Shown one piece after another: positions 24,618-33,269 of a DNA stretch of 64,000 nucleotides. Every line of letters begins with the position of its first letter. Within the stretch, counting starts at the first letter, position 1. Both the position numbers and the translations under genes were made by a program. This DNA comes from Flavivirga sp. 57AJ16. Lineage in GTDB: Bacteria > Bacteroidota > Bacteroidia > Flavobacteriales > Flavobacteriaceae. The stretch lies in assembly GCF_028736925.1 (NCBI RefSeq), contig NZ_JAQZAT010000001.1:124001-188000 (forward strand). The letters run 5' to 3'. The notes below the pieces were generated by a model, which did not search any database, had not been told where the DNA came from, and saw only the letters and a list, made by a program, of their open reading frames with translations.

Positions 24618-27002
24618 ATGAACAGAAGAAAATTTATGGCATCTTATATCAAAACAACTTTATTGTACTTTTTAGGATTTTTTCCTTGTTTTATTTTTTC
24701 ACAGGAATTTGAAATCCAAGGAGTGGTTACCAATATCGAAAATCAAGCTTTACCTGGAGTAACTATTTCTATAAAAGGAACTAATCAAGGAACGCTTACC
24801 AATTTGGACGGTAGATATTCTATAAAAACCTTTACAGGAAATGTCTTGGTATTTTCCTATATGGGGATGACAACTGAAGAAAAAGAAGTAAAAGACCAAG
24901 CAAATTTAAATATAACATTAAAGGAAGACCCCCAATCATTGGATGAAGTAGTCGTTACCTTTAAAGAAGCCCTTGTCGAGATCGATAAAGGAAAACTAAC
25001 CTTTAATCTTAAAAATTCAGTGTTAACAACAGGACAGACAGCACTCGATATGCTTAAAAAATTGCCTGGTGTAAGCGTAGGTCAAAACGATAATATCTTA
25101 TTTAGAGGAGCGTCTGGCATCAATGTAATGATCGACGGGAAAATGACCTATCTATCCGGAAGTCAATTATCCAACTTGTTGAAAGGAATGAGTGCTGAGG
25201 ATATCAACAAGATAGAGTTGATTACCTCACCTACGGCTGAATTTGATGCAGCTGGTAATTCGGGAATTATCAATATTATACCTATAAAAAATCTAAAAAA
25301 AGGCTATGCCGTAGATTTACGTAGCGCTGTTTCAAAAGGGAAATATTGGATGACCAATGAAAATATATCGGCAAGCCTTCGTACCAAAAAAATAAACCTA
25401 TATGGTTCTTTTGATTACAATACACCGCACAGATTTACTCAAAATAACAGTGAAAATACCATAAATGAAGAAGGAAATACTTTTCGTCTCAACCGTGAAA
25501 ATGAAAAAACTTATAAAATTAAATATTATACTTGGCGGCTTGGAACCGATTGGCAATTTTTGCCCAAACACAATATTGGAATAAGCTATCATGGCTATCT
25601 TGATAACTTTAAAAGCTTCAATTATTCCAAAGTAAACAAAATTGATAATTCGGGAGAGTTGCAGTCGTATATCCTTTCAGAAAATAATATTATCGAGCCT
25701 TATCACTACGATGCAATAAGCATGCGTTATACATTTGATATAGATTCACTGGGCAAAAAAATAACTGCCGATGCCAATTATACATCCTATCGGAATTATT
25801 CGGATGGGCTACTGACAACCGACAGTTATGATGCTAACCAAAACAAACAAAATACTCAGGTACTTAAGTCACACCAACCTGGCTCCGTGAAAATTTTTTC
25901 TGCACAAACCGATGCCGATTTGCCTTTTAAAAAGTACACCATTACAACAGGTATTAAATATGCCGAAGTAGAAAATGATAATCAATATCGTTTTGATTCA
26001 TTACAGTTAGGGAATTATGTTGAAATTGAAGATTTAAGCAACCATTTTAAATATAAAGAACGTATTGCCGCAGCATATTTGTCGGGTTCAAAAAAAATCA
26101 ACAAAACCACCATTGATGCTGGCTTACGTTTGGAATATACACGTGCTGAAGGTTACACCGTAAAAGAGGATCTTGCTAACGAATGGGAATATACTAAGCT
26201 ATTCCCATCTCTTTCTGTAGGGCAAATCATCAATGAAGACAATAAAATCGATTTTTCGATCAGCAGACGTATAAACCGCCCGTCCTATAGCGATTTAAAT
26301 CCTGTTCGGTGGTACAGTGACCAATATTTCTATTATTCTGGAAACCCTGATCTGATTCCTGAATTAGCTTGGATATATTCACTTACCTATAGTCTAAAAA
26401 ACAAATACATTTTTTCTGCCATTTACAATCAAAGCCTCAATTTCATAAACCGAAGGCTTTCAATAGATGATAATGGCACATCCATTAAAAGCCAAAGCGA
26501 TAATTTTGGCAACCGCCATCGTTTTGATTTTACAATATCAACACCTTTTAAGCTATATCCGTTTTGGAATATACTTTTCTTTTCAGACATCAGCTATACC
26601 ACGTATCCCATATCAGAACTTTCAGGTGAAAAACAGCTTTCGAAATGGGCGACAACACTAATGTTACAGCAGGATATTTCCTTGCCTAATGACTATAAGA
26701 TTAATCTTTCCGCCCATTGGTTTTCCTCCGAACTACTTGGCATCTATAGTTCACAACCTACAGGCTATGTAGATTTCGGTATTAAAAAATCATTTTTAAA
26801 CAAGAATTTCGTCGCCCAGTTCACCATAAGCGATATCTTCAACACCAACCGTTATCAAGCACATTCACTAAGTGAGATTATCGACTATCGCTACAACGAC
26901 AAACCTGATTCAAGAAGGTTTGGACTCACATTACTTTACCATTTAGGAGGTAATCTTGTAAAAGAGAAAAGTAGTAAAACAGATGAGCAAAAGCGTTTAT
27001 GA
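24618..27002 (+). CDS. TonB-dependent receptor with outer-membrane beta-barrel family domain
   Basis: A 794-residue outer-membrane receptor. After a signal (TTLLYFLGFFPCFIFSQ) comes a carboxypeptidase-regulatory-like domain (VVTNIENQALPGVTISIKGT), then a plug (MLKKLPGVSVGQNDNILFRG, INKIELITSPTAEFDAAG) and a barrel of the outer-membrane beta-barrel protein family, ending in LLYHLGGN and a polar tail. It is the last gene of the COG0523-ABC run, 10 bp after the DUF3299-like gene. Import of a metal complex is the reasonable inference. It converges on the transposase fragment, with stops 5 bp apart. Confidence 0.8.
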   Translation: MNRRKFMASYIKTTLLYFLGFFPCFIFSQEFEIQGVVTNIENQALPGVTISIKGTNQGTLTNLDGRYSIKTFTGNVLVFSYMGMTTEEKEVKDQANLNITLKEDPQSLDEVVVTFKEALVEIDKGKLTFNLKNSVLTTGQTALDMLKKLPGVSVGQNDNILFRGASGINVMIDGKMTYLSGSQLSNLLKGMSAEDINKIELITSPTAEFDAAGNSGIINIIPIKNLKKGYAVDLRSAVSKGKYWMTNENISASLRTKKINLYGSFDYNTPHRFTQNNSENTINEEGNTFRLNRENEKTYKIKYYTWRLGTDWQFLPKHNIGISYHGYLDNFKSFNYSKVNKIDNSGELQSYILSENNIIEPYHYDAISMRYTFDIDSLGKKITADANYTSYRNYSDGLLTTDSYDANQNKQNTQVLKSHQPGSVKIFSAQTDADLPFKKYTITTGIKYAEVENDNQYRFDSLQLGNYVEIEDLSNHFKYKERIAAAYLSGSKKINKTTIDAGLRLEYTRAEGYTVKEDLANEWEYTKLFPSLSVGQIINEDNKIDFSISRRINRPSYSDLNPVRWYSDQYFYYSGNPDLIPELAWIYSLTYSLKNKYIFSAIYNQSLNFINRRLSIDDNGTSIKSQSDNFGNRHRFDFTISTPFKLYPFWNILFFSDISYTTYPISELSGEKQLSKWATTLMLQQDISLPNDYKINLSAHWFSSELLGIYSSQPTGYVDFGIKKSFLNKNFVAQFTISDIFNTNRYQAHSLSEIIDYRYNDKPDSRRFGLTLLYHLGGNLVKEKSSKTDEQKRL

Positions 27003-27006
27003 TTTT

Positions 27007-27465
27007 TTAAATGTTAAAACTGTATGTACATAATCTATAGTGAATGAATTTATTATAAATTCCTTTTTCAATGGGGATGGAGACTGTCTTGTTTATCAAC
27101 AGGTTCAATAGATCGGTATCTTTGAGTCGCAGTTTGCGGAACTTGGTCAAGGAACTGAAATTGATAACAGCTTCTTCAGGCACCATTTCAAGGAAATACT
27201 TGAAGGACATGTCAAATCGGGAGCGTTCAACTACATCAACGTCCGAAATGCAATAGATCGTTTTCTGCATCAGGTATTTAAACATGCGGATGGGACTTTC
27301 TGCTTTTCGCCCGTTAGTTGAACAATACTTATCTACCTGTTCCTCATAGATAAAGGAAAAATCAATCAATTCATTGATTTTTCTTAGAAGGTTATCCTGG
27401 GGTACGATTAAATCATACAAATCCGAATACGCACTTAATTGAATCTTTTGTTGCTGTAATAACAT
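27007..27465 (-). pseudogene. Truncated IS1182-like transposase (DUF772 N-terminal domain only)
   Basis: A 152-residue fragment corresponding to the N-terminal DUF772 domain of IS1182/IS5-type transposases (QQKIQLSAYSDLYDLIVPQD, SPIRMFKYLMQKTIYCISD, NFSSLTKFRKLRL). Full proteins are around 450-550 residues with a DDE catalytic domain, entirely missing here. Homology fades near 27050 where the TonB receptor gene end is reached, marking a deletion or recombination junction. It is not expected to be active. Confidence 0.8.
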
Positions 27466-27579
27466 GGTTTAGGCTATTGTTAAACAACTTTAAAGCACGA
27501 AAAAAGGAGTAAAAACTCTACTGTTTTTACTTCTTTTGATTCCTTTTTTTTAAAGGACTTTTTCAGTTCTCTCATTTCC

Positions 27580-27856
27580 CAGAGCTTTCTTTTTTGCAAT
27601 TTTTGCAGTCTGGACGGGGACTCGAACCTTATACGCTTAAGCCTTATAAAATTGGTCCCTCACCATAGTTCACATATCTTATGTTGACAATTTGTGAACT
27701 TATATATCATTTAATTTATGTCAAAATAACTTCGAGCTGCAAATAATACAAATATGAATTATTTTGAAGTTTTTGGATTTATTTGTTTATTCCTTTATAA
27801 TAGGGTTTGTGTTTCATTTACAAATCAGAATACACCACCTTTACACAGAATTAAAT
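27580..27856 (+). repeat. Island-end direct repeat, copy 2 (about 277 bp)
   Basis: High-identity partner of 5114-5413 in direct orientation. It starts inside the terminator-like CAGAGCTTTCTTTTTTGCAA, passes through the tRNA remnant and ends at CACAGAATTAAAT. It lacks about 20 bp present in copy 1. Confidence 0.8.
27606..27628 (-). repeat. tRNA-Asp 3' remnant, copy 2 (putative attachment site)
   Basis: Minus strand GGTTCGAGTCCCCGTCCAGA followed by CTG: the same tRNA 3' end as at 51143-51164, with one inserted base in the C-run and one substitution. Homology to tRNA ends at the same base as in copy 1. Confidence 0.7.
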
Positions 27857-28069
27857 CATAAAAGGTAAGTTAAGAGAGAAGTAAAAAGCCCCAAGCCTTC
27901 AACTCCCCTAGGACTTTTAGCTAAGTGCTTTTAAAATTGTGACAAGATTTAATAACCTTTACTTTGCGCAGTGAAATGGCAGAAACAGCAGCTAAAGTAT
28001 TACTAAGCAAACTTTATGAAAAAAGAAGCTGATGCAGCTCTGGATAAAGTTGTTGATTTTTAGTTTTTT

Positions 28070-29644
28070 TTATTCTTTTTCAGGAGTGAAAATCAAATTA
28101 TATTGGGATTGAATATCTTCAATTTCTCTTTCAGTAAGCATTGAAAATTCTTTCCCTTTTGCCCGTTTGGAAAACTTGCCATTGTTTTGCTCCAAAAAGC
28201 GTACTAATAATGACACCATATCATCAGGCATTTCGTATGTGTTATCGATATAATATTTGAACTCTTCGTATTTGGTCAAATAATCAACTTCTTGAGGAAT
28301 GATATTTTCAATGGTATCCTTGACACAACCATATAAAAATTCCGCATGTGCAGTTACATCAAAATAACGATAATAATCTATAGTTTCATTGATGACTTCA
28401 AGATTGTGATCGGCTGTCTCCTTCCATTCAATAAAATCCAATAAAGGGATGGAATAACTCTCCAGTACTTTTTGATAATCTCCGATATGGTTAAGGATAG
28501 AGGCAGAAACAGGAAAAATAATTCCTTGCTCCGAAAATTTTTTTTTAGCTAATATATGATGAACCAAATAGCGATGAATACGTCCATTTCCATCTACAAA
28601 AGGGTGAATGTTTACAAACCCAAATGCAATAATGGTTGCGGCAAGTACAGCATCTATCTCATCGTTCAATAGTTTACTATTGGTTTCCAACAATCCCGTC
28701 ATCAGTATCGGAATATCTTCATGTTTTGCGGAAATGTGGTCTGGAATGGGAGAAAAAGTATCCTTATCCCGTTCCCCTATAAAACCTCCCTTTTTACGGT
28801 AGCCCATATTAATAAAACGGGAGTTTTCTATAACAAGTTGCTGTAGACGTTCAAATTCCTCATGGCTCAAGTCTTTCATGTCTGCTTGTCCTATGGCTTG
28901 TCCCCAACGTGCAGTACGTTTACTTTTGGGACTTTCCCCTTCGATGGTAAATGAAGCCTTGGAATCTTTCAATAATAAAAAGGAAGCAGCTCTTTGTAAA
29001 ATACCTTTCCGTATACCTTTTAGATAGATTCTGTTTCTAGCTGATAAATTTTCCTGAATATGATGCTCCAATATAGTTGTTTTACGTACCAGTGGGCAGA
29101 AGTCAACGGTTCCGGGTAAATTGTTATTGATCATCTGACGGGGTGACCGTATTCCTTTTACACCATATTGTAATTGGGTGTCAATTACGTCAACATAGCT
29201 TTTTTTACTAAGGCTGGAAACACCTGTAAGTTCCGATCCGAGCAACCATTCTATTAAAAACCAAATTCTTCTTGAATATTGACCTGTAGGCTCGATACTG
29301 ACCAATTGAATTAACTCATCTTCACTATAATGTTTTATCAAAGCACTAAATACTAAAAGATTCACCCCTTCATATTTTAAAGCAAACACCAAATGTTTAT
29401 ATAGAGCTTGTATTTCTGTATGTTCAAGTGAATCATACACTTCATAACTTTTTGGCAAGCAAGTGCAATTATTATTTTGGACACGTACTGTTTTTAAACT
29501 TACCGCTGTAAAAGGAATCGGCAAAGGAATTGGCAACTTTAAACCATGAATAATGGCTGCATAACCTGAAATAATTCCTTCATCTGGAAGAGAAACACCA
29601 TTAAAAACAGGTGCGACAAATGAAAAATGAGCGCTATAAGACAT
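28070..29644 (-). CDS. Fic-domain protein (AMPylase-type) with N-terminal inhibitory motif
   Basis: A 524-residue protein. The catalytic Fic motif HPFVDGNGRIHR is intact at about residues 346-357, so it can transfer AMP or another nucleotide phosphate to target hydroxyls. The autoinhibitory motif [S/T]xxxE[G/N] appears upstream as SFTIEGE (about 230-236), placing it in the class with the inhibitory helix in the same chain. The N-terminal 200 residues are not a domain I recognise. The C terminus (SKRAKGKEFSMLTEREIEDI) may be a winged-helix remnant. It is flanked by debris on both sides. Function could be self-regulation, stress response or phage defence. Confidence 0.8.
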   Translation of the reverse strand: MSYSAHFSFVAPVFNGVSLPDEGIISGYAAIIHGLKLPIPLPIPFTAVSLKTVRVQNNNCTCLPKSYEVYDSLEHTEIQALYKHLVFALKYEGVNLLVFSALIKHYSEDELIQLVSIEPTGQYSRRIWFLIEWLLGSELTGVSSLSKKSYVDVIDTQLQYGVKGIRSPRQMINNNLPGTVDFCPLVRKTTILEHHIQENLSARNRIYLKGIRKGILQRAASFLLLKDSKASFTIEGESPKSKRTARWGQAIGQADMKDLSHEEFERLQQLVIENSRFINMGYRKKGGFIGERDKDTFSPIPDHISAKHEDIPILMTGLLETNSKLLNDEIDAVLAATIIAFGFVNIHPFVDGNGRIHRYLVHHILAKKKFSEQGIIFPVSASILNHIGDYQKVLESYSIPLLDFIEWKETADHNLEVINETIDYYRYFDVTAHAEFLYGCVKDTIENIIPQEVDYLTKYEEFKYYIDNTYEMPDDMVSLLVRFLEQNNGKFSKRAKGKEFSMLTEREIEDIQSQYNLIFTPEKE

Positions 29645-29655
29645 ACTGAGTAAAA

Positions 29656-29688
29656 TATAAGCGCAATATAATTAATTTATAAGCGCAA
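29656..29688. promoter_or_regulatory. Direct repeats upstream of the Fic gene
   Basis: TATAAGCGCAA occurs at 29656-29666 and again at 29678-29688, 22 bp apart (about two helical turns). Related AGGCGTAA and AGGCGCA sequences follow at 29701 and 29731. Spacing and position 12-44 bp before the start codon suggest a regulator binding in tandem. Confidence 0.5.
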
Positions 29689-29732
29689 AAAAATATAAAT
29701 AGGCGTAAAGTACCTTAATGAATTAATAATAG

Positions 29733-29879
29733 GCGCATTCAATTCTTGATAGACTTAAAGAACTTATTGATGAACAAACCTTAATGGTAAGCGTAATGTT
29801 AGTCAATAATGAAACAGGAGTTATTCAACCAATAAAAGAAACATCCAAAATAGCAAAGAAATATGGTTCTTATAGCTAA
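29733..29879 (+). pseudogene. Internal fragment of a cysteine desulfurase (NifS/IscS family)
   Basis: An open frame with no good start codon encodes LKELIDEQTLMVSVMLVNNE then TGVIQPIKETSKIAKKYGS. That is the conserved NNETG region of class V aminotransferase-type cysteine desulfurases. The rest of the gene, including the PLP lysine and catalytic Cys, is missing. The frame ends where the dispersed repeat (29871) begins. It is a dead remnant, unrelated to the present neighbours. Confidence 0.8.
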
Positions 29880-29980
29880 ATCAATATAAAATAACATGAT
29901 CCTTCAGAGTAAAAAACCGATTTTCTTCGTTATAAATACTTGCCGTAACTAGGCTATGCCTACGCTTTTTGCCTTGAACT
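29871..29980 (+). repeat. Dispersed 110-bp repeat, copy 2
   Basis: Same as 3401-3510 with about five substitutions. It truncates the cysteine desulfurase fragment on its left and is followed on its right by CCCCGTCCTAAAATAACTAT, which resembles the GTCCTGAAATATGGCTATAG end next to the IS3-type remnant at 31188. Confidence 0.8.
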
Positions 29981-30268
29981 GCCCCGTCCTAAAATAACTA
30001 TACATGTTAATATTTAATCCTAATATAATTATACACCTAATTTTTTACTTTACATCTAATTTTGTTAACCCTAAAATGCCTGTACAGGCATTTTAGGGTT
30101 GCAGTTATAATTTTTCCAAAACCTTTAAACGCTACATTGGCATTTCACCAAAAATGTCCCAAGAAAATCTTATCGAAATTTCGTAATTGCCAATATTTTA
30201 TACAAGTGCCTCTTTTTGTTTACACGATTGTAATAAAAGAGCAATGCAAACTAAATAAGTTAAAGATC
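29880..30268. other. Gene-free region with repeat, IS-end-like sequence and a 34-bp palindrome
   Basis: The repeat occupies the first 100 bp. An IS-end-like stretch begins at about 29981, and a perfect palindrome lies at 30067-30100. An open frame over 30062-30319 has no recognisable features and overlaps the palindrome, so I do not call it. Confidence 0.55.
30067..30100. repeat. Perfect 34-bp palindrome
   Basis: AACCCTAAAATGCCTGT (30067-30083) is followed directly by its exact reverse complement (30084-30100), with no spacer. It lies about 170 bp past the end of the esterase gene. It could be a terminator, a protein site, or the joined ends of a lost element. Confidence 0.8.
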
Positions 30269-31156
30269 TTATATCTTTTTAGTTTTTATAATTTTGGTTT
30301 GAATCACTTCATCATTTAAAATAGTGCGCTCAAAAAAATTGAACACTTTATCCAAGTCATCAAATGGTATGGCAGAAACTTCATGTCTGCCTTCTTTTAC
30401 AATACAGAAATAATAGGGCACTTCAAAGGCTTCTAGCTTTTCAGCAATGACCTCAGACCCATCTAACATTAAATATCCTGGTCTTTCAGGATCGCAATAA
30501 TGATGTGGTGCCGTCCCAAAAGGAACTAACTGGTCTTTGGTTCCATGATACAGTACACTAGGCACGGCATTCGCTTCTGTAATGTAATCGGCACTTACAA
30601 CCGCACCAGCAGCAGAAAAGACGCCCGCAAACTTAACATCGCTATATTTCTCCAGACCATCAGCAAAATGTTCGCGCATATAAACAGCATTTAAAGTACC
30701 CTCTGCACCAGCACTACTTCCTCCTGCAATAATATAATTGGTATCTATTTGTAACGCTTCGGCATTTTCAACTACAAATGCCGCAGCATCCAAATAATCG
30801 ATTGTTGCTTGTTTAAAGGTTTCCTGTTTATCTTCTTTTGCGCAATCGCATCCAAATCCACTTTTGGTACCCTTTCTTAATAGCCTGTATGAAATCGAAA
30901 TGCCGATATACCCATTTTTAGCGGCATACTGGCACAACTCGGCATCATCTTTATAGTCTCTCGAGCCACCGGAAAAACCACCACCATGCATCCAGAGTAA
31001 AACAGGAAGCTTTTTTGATTTCTTTATTCTTTTTGGTGAATAAACGTCTAATTTTAAAGTGTCCTCTCCCTTTATGGAATAGGTGTATGTTGTTTTGGTT
31101 TGAGCTGATAAGCCACAAACCATTAAAAACAAGAATGATGAAATTAAATACTTCAT
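30269..31156 (-). CDS. Secreted alpha/beta-hydrolase (carboxylesterase-like)
   Basis: A 295-residue protein with a signal peptide (KYLISSFLFLMVCGLSAQ). The oxyanion-hole motif HGGGF, nucleophile elbow GGSSAGAEG, and a C-terminal GRHEV histidine place it in the hormone-sensitive-lipase/BD-FAE-like esterase group. Near a glycan utilisation locus it could be a carbohydrate deacetylase. However, it is separated from that locus by the IS3 remnant, so membership is uncertain. Confidence 0.75.
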   Translation of the reverse strand: MKYLISSFLFLMVCGLSAQTKTTYTYSIKGEDTLKLDVYSPKRIKKSKKLPVLLWMHGGGFSGGSRDYKDDAELCQYAAKNGYIGISISYRLLRKGTKSGFGCDCAKEDKQETFKQATIDYLDAAAFVVENAEALQIDTNYIIAGGSSAGAEGTLNAVYMREHFADGLEKYSDVKFAGVFSAAGAVVSADYITEANAVPSVLYHGTKDQLVPFGTAPHHYCDPERPGYLMLDGSEVIAEKLEAFEVPYYFCIVKEGRHEVSAIPFDDLDKVFNFFERTILNDEVIQTKIIKTKKI

Positions 31157-31963
31157 TTATTTTAGTTTTTCTATTAAGAGATGTCTTGTCCTGAAATATG
31201 GCTATAGGTTAAAATTGATTTTTACGCTATTTTTAAATATACCATATTAGGTGTTTTAAAGTCTAAAGATATGTGTAATCCTGCTTCGTTATATAATTTA
31301 ATGGCATTTTTTGTTGTTCTTTTAACGTAAGCCAAGTCTGTAAAGGTCTGGTCAAGATAGAACTCATCTTTTAGGTTTGCGCGTACGCATTGCTACAATA
31401 TTGTATGCCTCTGTCTGAATGATGGATAAGTTTCTTAATGTCTTTAGTTCGATAGATGGCCTTTTTCAAAGCTCTGGCACAACCTCTAAGCTCTAGGCTA
31501 TCACTAAGGTCATATTTTTGAGAGTGCATATCCGTGATTAGCCAGATAGCAAAACCCTTTTATGCCTCTGATGTAAGTGATGTCGCTAACCCAAACTTGG
31601 TTTGGTCTTGTGGCTTCTACATTTTTAATGATGTTTTTGTACTTGAGCCTATGCAATGAATTAGTGGGTTCTGGCACTGTATTTCTTTCTAAGTGTTAAC
31701 ATTTGATGTTTTCTAAGGACATTAAACAAAATATACTGGATCAAATTTTAAAGGGAGCTAATTCCATGACTCTTTTTTTAATTAAGCTTACTAAATATCA
31801 ATTTTAACCATTTTATCTATAGTTAAAATTTTTTAGCTCGTTTTTTATATGATTGTTTACTTAGAGTTTCCAATAAAATTAAAATAGCAGATAGCAGATT
31901 TTCCATCAACCATTTTTGAAAATAAAAATGTTAAAAATTATTTATATAATATTGGCAGTTATC
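31157..31963. other. Gap occupied by IS3 remnant, then unannotated AT-rich sequence
   Basis: Bases 31188-31730 are a decayed IS3-family element. Bases 31731-31963 contain no recognisable gene or repeat. Confidence 0.7.
31222..31730 (-). pseudogene. Decayed IS3-family transposase OrfB
   Basis: Translating in shifting frames gives segments of an IS3 OrfB: NVLRKHQMLTLRKKYSAR, RPNQVWVSDITYIRGIKGF, YDLSDSLELRGCARALKKA, LIHHSDRGIQYCSNAYAQ, LKDEFYLDQTFTDLAYVKR and ISLDFKTPNMVYLKIA with its stop at 31222. At least two frameshifts and two deletions are present. One deletion removes the part with the catalytic Glu. A terminus-like sequence, GTCCTGAAATATGG, lies just beyond the stop at about 31189. It is inactive. 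Confidence 0.85.
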
Positions 31964-33205
31964 TTATCTATATTGACTTAGCATAGCCTGTATTCGTTGC
32001 ATCCAAGCTTGATCTACCGATTCATACCTACCATCACTTAAAGAGCCGTCCAAATTTGTAAAATGATAATAGCCATTATTTATAGTATTACGATTAAAAT
32101 TATTCATAAAATCAATGTTATCCTGTGCGTAATCCAACCAAGCTGGGTTACCATCACCTTCATGTAATTTAATCATGGCCTGAGACCCCCAACCACACCA
32201 AGCAGGATTAACACGTGGATCGGTAGTATTGAATTTATACACACCCGCCGTTTGATCCCATAATAAAGTATTAAGGCTTATTCCAAGATTTTGAGCTTTA
32301 TTTAAATAACTGTTATCACCAGTAACTTGGTAATAATTTAAATAAGCTTCAATCATTATAGCGTTGTCATAAGTAAACTTTTCGTATCTTTTTACTCCAT
32401 TTGGTTCAATTTGCCAAATAAAAAGTCCATCACTTGTATCAAACATTTCTGTTTCCAACCAATTTTTAATTGAATCTGCCCATGAAAGATAATATGGCTG
32501 ACCTGTTATTCCGTAAAGTCTTATAAATAATTGCATTGCTAATGCGTTTGTTTGAGTTGGCTTAACATTAGGTGCTACATTTTTTGCTCCATCATTCCAC
32601 CAAAAACCGCCATTAAATGTATAGTCCCAAATTCCAGAAGTCATAAGAAAATTAGCTATTGCAGTAGCCGAATTTAAATACTGTTGTTGTTGAGTCCCTG
32701 TTGTTGTATTATAACAATCCAAATAGGTTACACCAGATATAGAGTTATCATCTACATATTTATCACCCCCAGCATTGGAACCATCCAAATTAGCAGCCGA
32801 AAAATACCCTCCTATATAGCTTGGTGAATAATCCCACATATTAGCCATCCAATTATAAGTATTATTCATATAGCTCTCATACCTATTATCTCCTTGTCTT
32901 ACCATTTCAGCATCAGCATATATATGGCTCATATTGTACCACTCCCATGCATTATTAACGTTTGTCGTTAAATTGGCACGATAGCTGTTGTAACTTGTTA
33001 AGGTATTACCAAAAATAAAATCATGTGTTTGCTGAGCTTTATCCCAATAAACACTTGTTGATAATGCTTGGTTAAGTTTACCAGATTTTTTTTTGTTAAA
33101 CTCTAAATTACTTTTAGTTTCAAGATTATTGATGAATTCCTCCTGTTCACAAGAATTTGTTAAAACAACAACAAATAAGCATAATACAGATTTAAGTAGT
33201 TTCAT
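31964..33205 (-). CDS. GH76-family endo-alpha-1,6-mannanase, lipoprotein
   Basis: A 413-residue lipoprotein (VVLTNSCEQEE lipobox). The (alpha/alpha)6 pattern and the paired catalytic aspartates (KYVDDNSI) with a later FTYDNAIMIEAYLNYY segment identify glycoside hydrolase family 76, endo-acting enzymes on the alpha-1,6-mannan backbone of fungal-type mannan. It is the last gene of the mannan locus in transcription order and is separated from the upstream gene by a MITE-like element. It may need its own promoter or depend on read-through. Confidence 0.85.
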   Translation of the reverse strand: MKLLKSVLCLFVVVLTNSCEQEEFINNLETKSNLEFNKKKSGKLNQALSTSVYWDKAQQTHDFIFGNTLTSYNSYRANLTTNVNNAWEWYNMSHIYADAEMVRQGDNRYESYMNNTYNWMANMWDYSPSYIGGYFSAANLDGSNAGGDKYVDDNSISGVTYLDCYNTTTGTQQQQYLNSATAIANFLMTSGIWDYTFNGGFWWNDGAKNVAPNVKPTQTNALAMQLFIRLYGITGQPYYLSWADSIKNWLETEMFDTSDGLFIWQIEPNGVKRYEKFTYDNAIMIEAYLNYYQVTGDNSYLNKAQNLGISLNTLLWDQTAGVYKFNTTDPRVNPAWCGWGSQAMIKLHEGDGNPAWLDYAQDNIDFMNNFNRNTINNGYYHFTNLDGSLSDGRYESVDQAWMQRIQAMLSQYR

Positions 33206-33269
33206 AATTTAAAGTTTAATTAGCTGGTTTACATATAAATAAAAGCGATGTTAAATTTTATCTCATATA

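Larger units (their letters stand above)
5140..27605. mobile_element. Putative genomic island A (metal homeostasis) at tRNA-Asp
   Basis: The segment lies between two tRNA-Asp 3' remnants in direct orientation. It contains the Fur-family regulator, MerC, peptide/TonB/ABC/MATE genes, the COG0523 GTPase module and a truncated IS transposase at its right end. No tyrosine or serine recombinase is visible, so it is either non-autonomous or degraded. Boundaries are inferred from the tRNA fragments and the shared end repeats only. Confidence 0.5.
27466..28069. other. Intergenic region with island-end repeat copy 2 and gene debris
   Basis: Contains a hairpin (AGTAAAAAC 27508-27516 with GTTTTTACT 27523-27531), the second tRNA-Asp 3' remnant, and the second island-end repeat. 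Near 27976-28063 a short frame (MAETAAKVLLSKLYEK) continues in another frame (KEADAALDKVVDF), suggesting a frameshifted leftover of unknown identity. Confidence 0.55.

Noticed and set aside
30062-30319. 85-codon plus-strand frame
   Set aside because: It starts on the 34-bp palindrome, overlaps the esterase gene on the other strand and has no recognisable domain.
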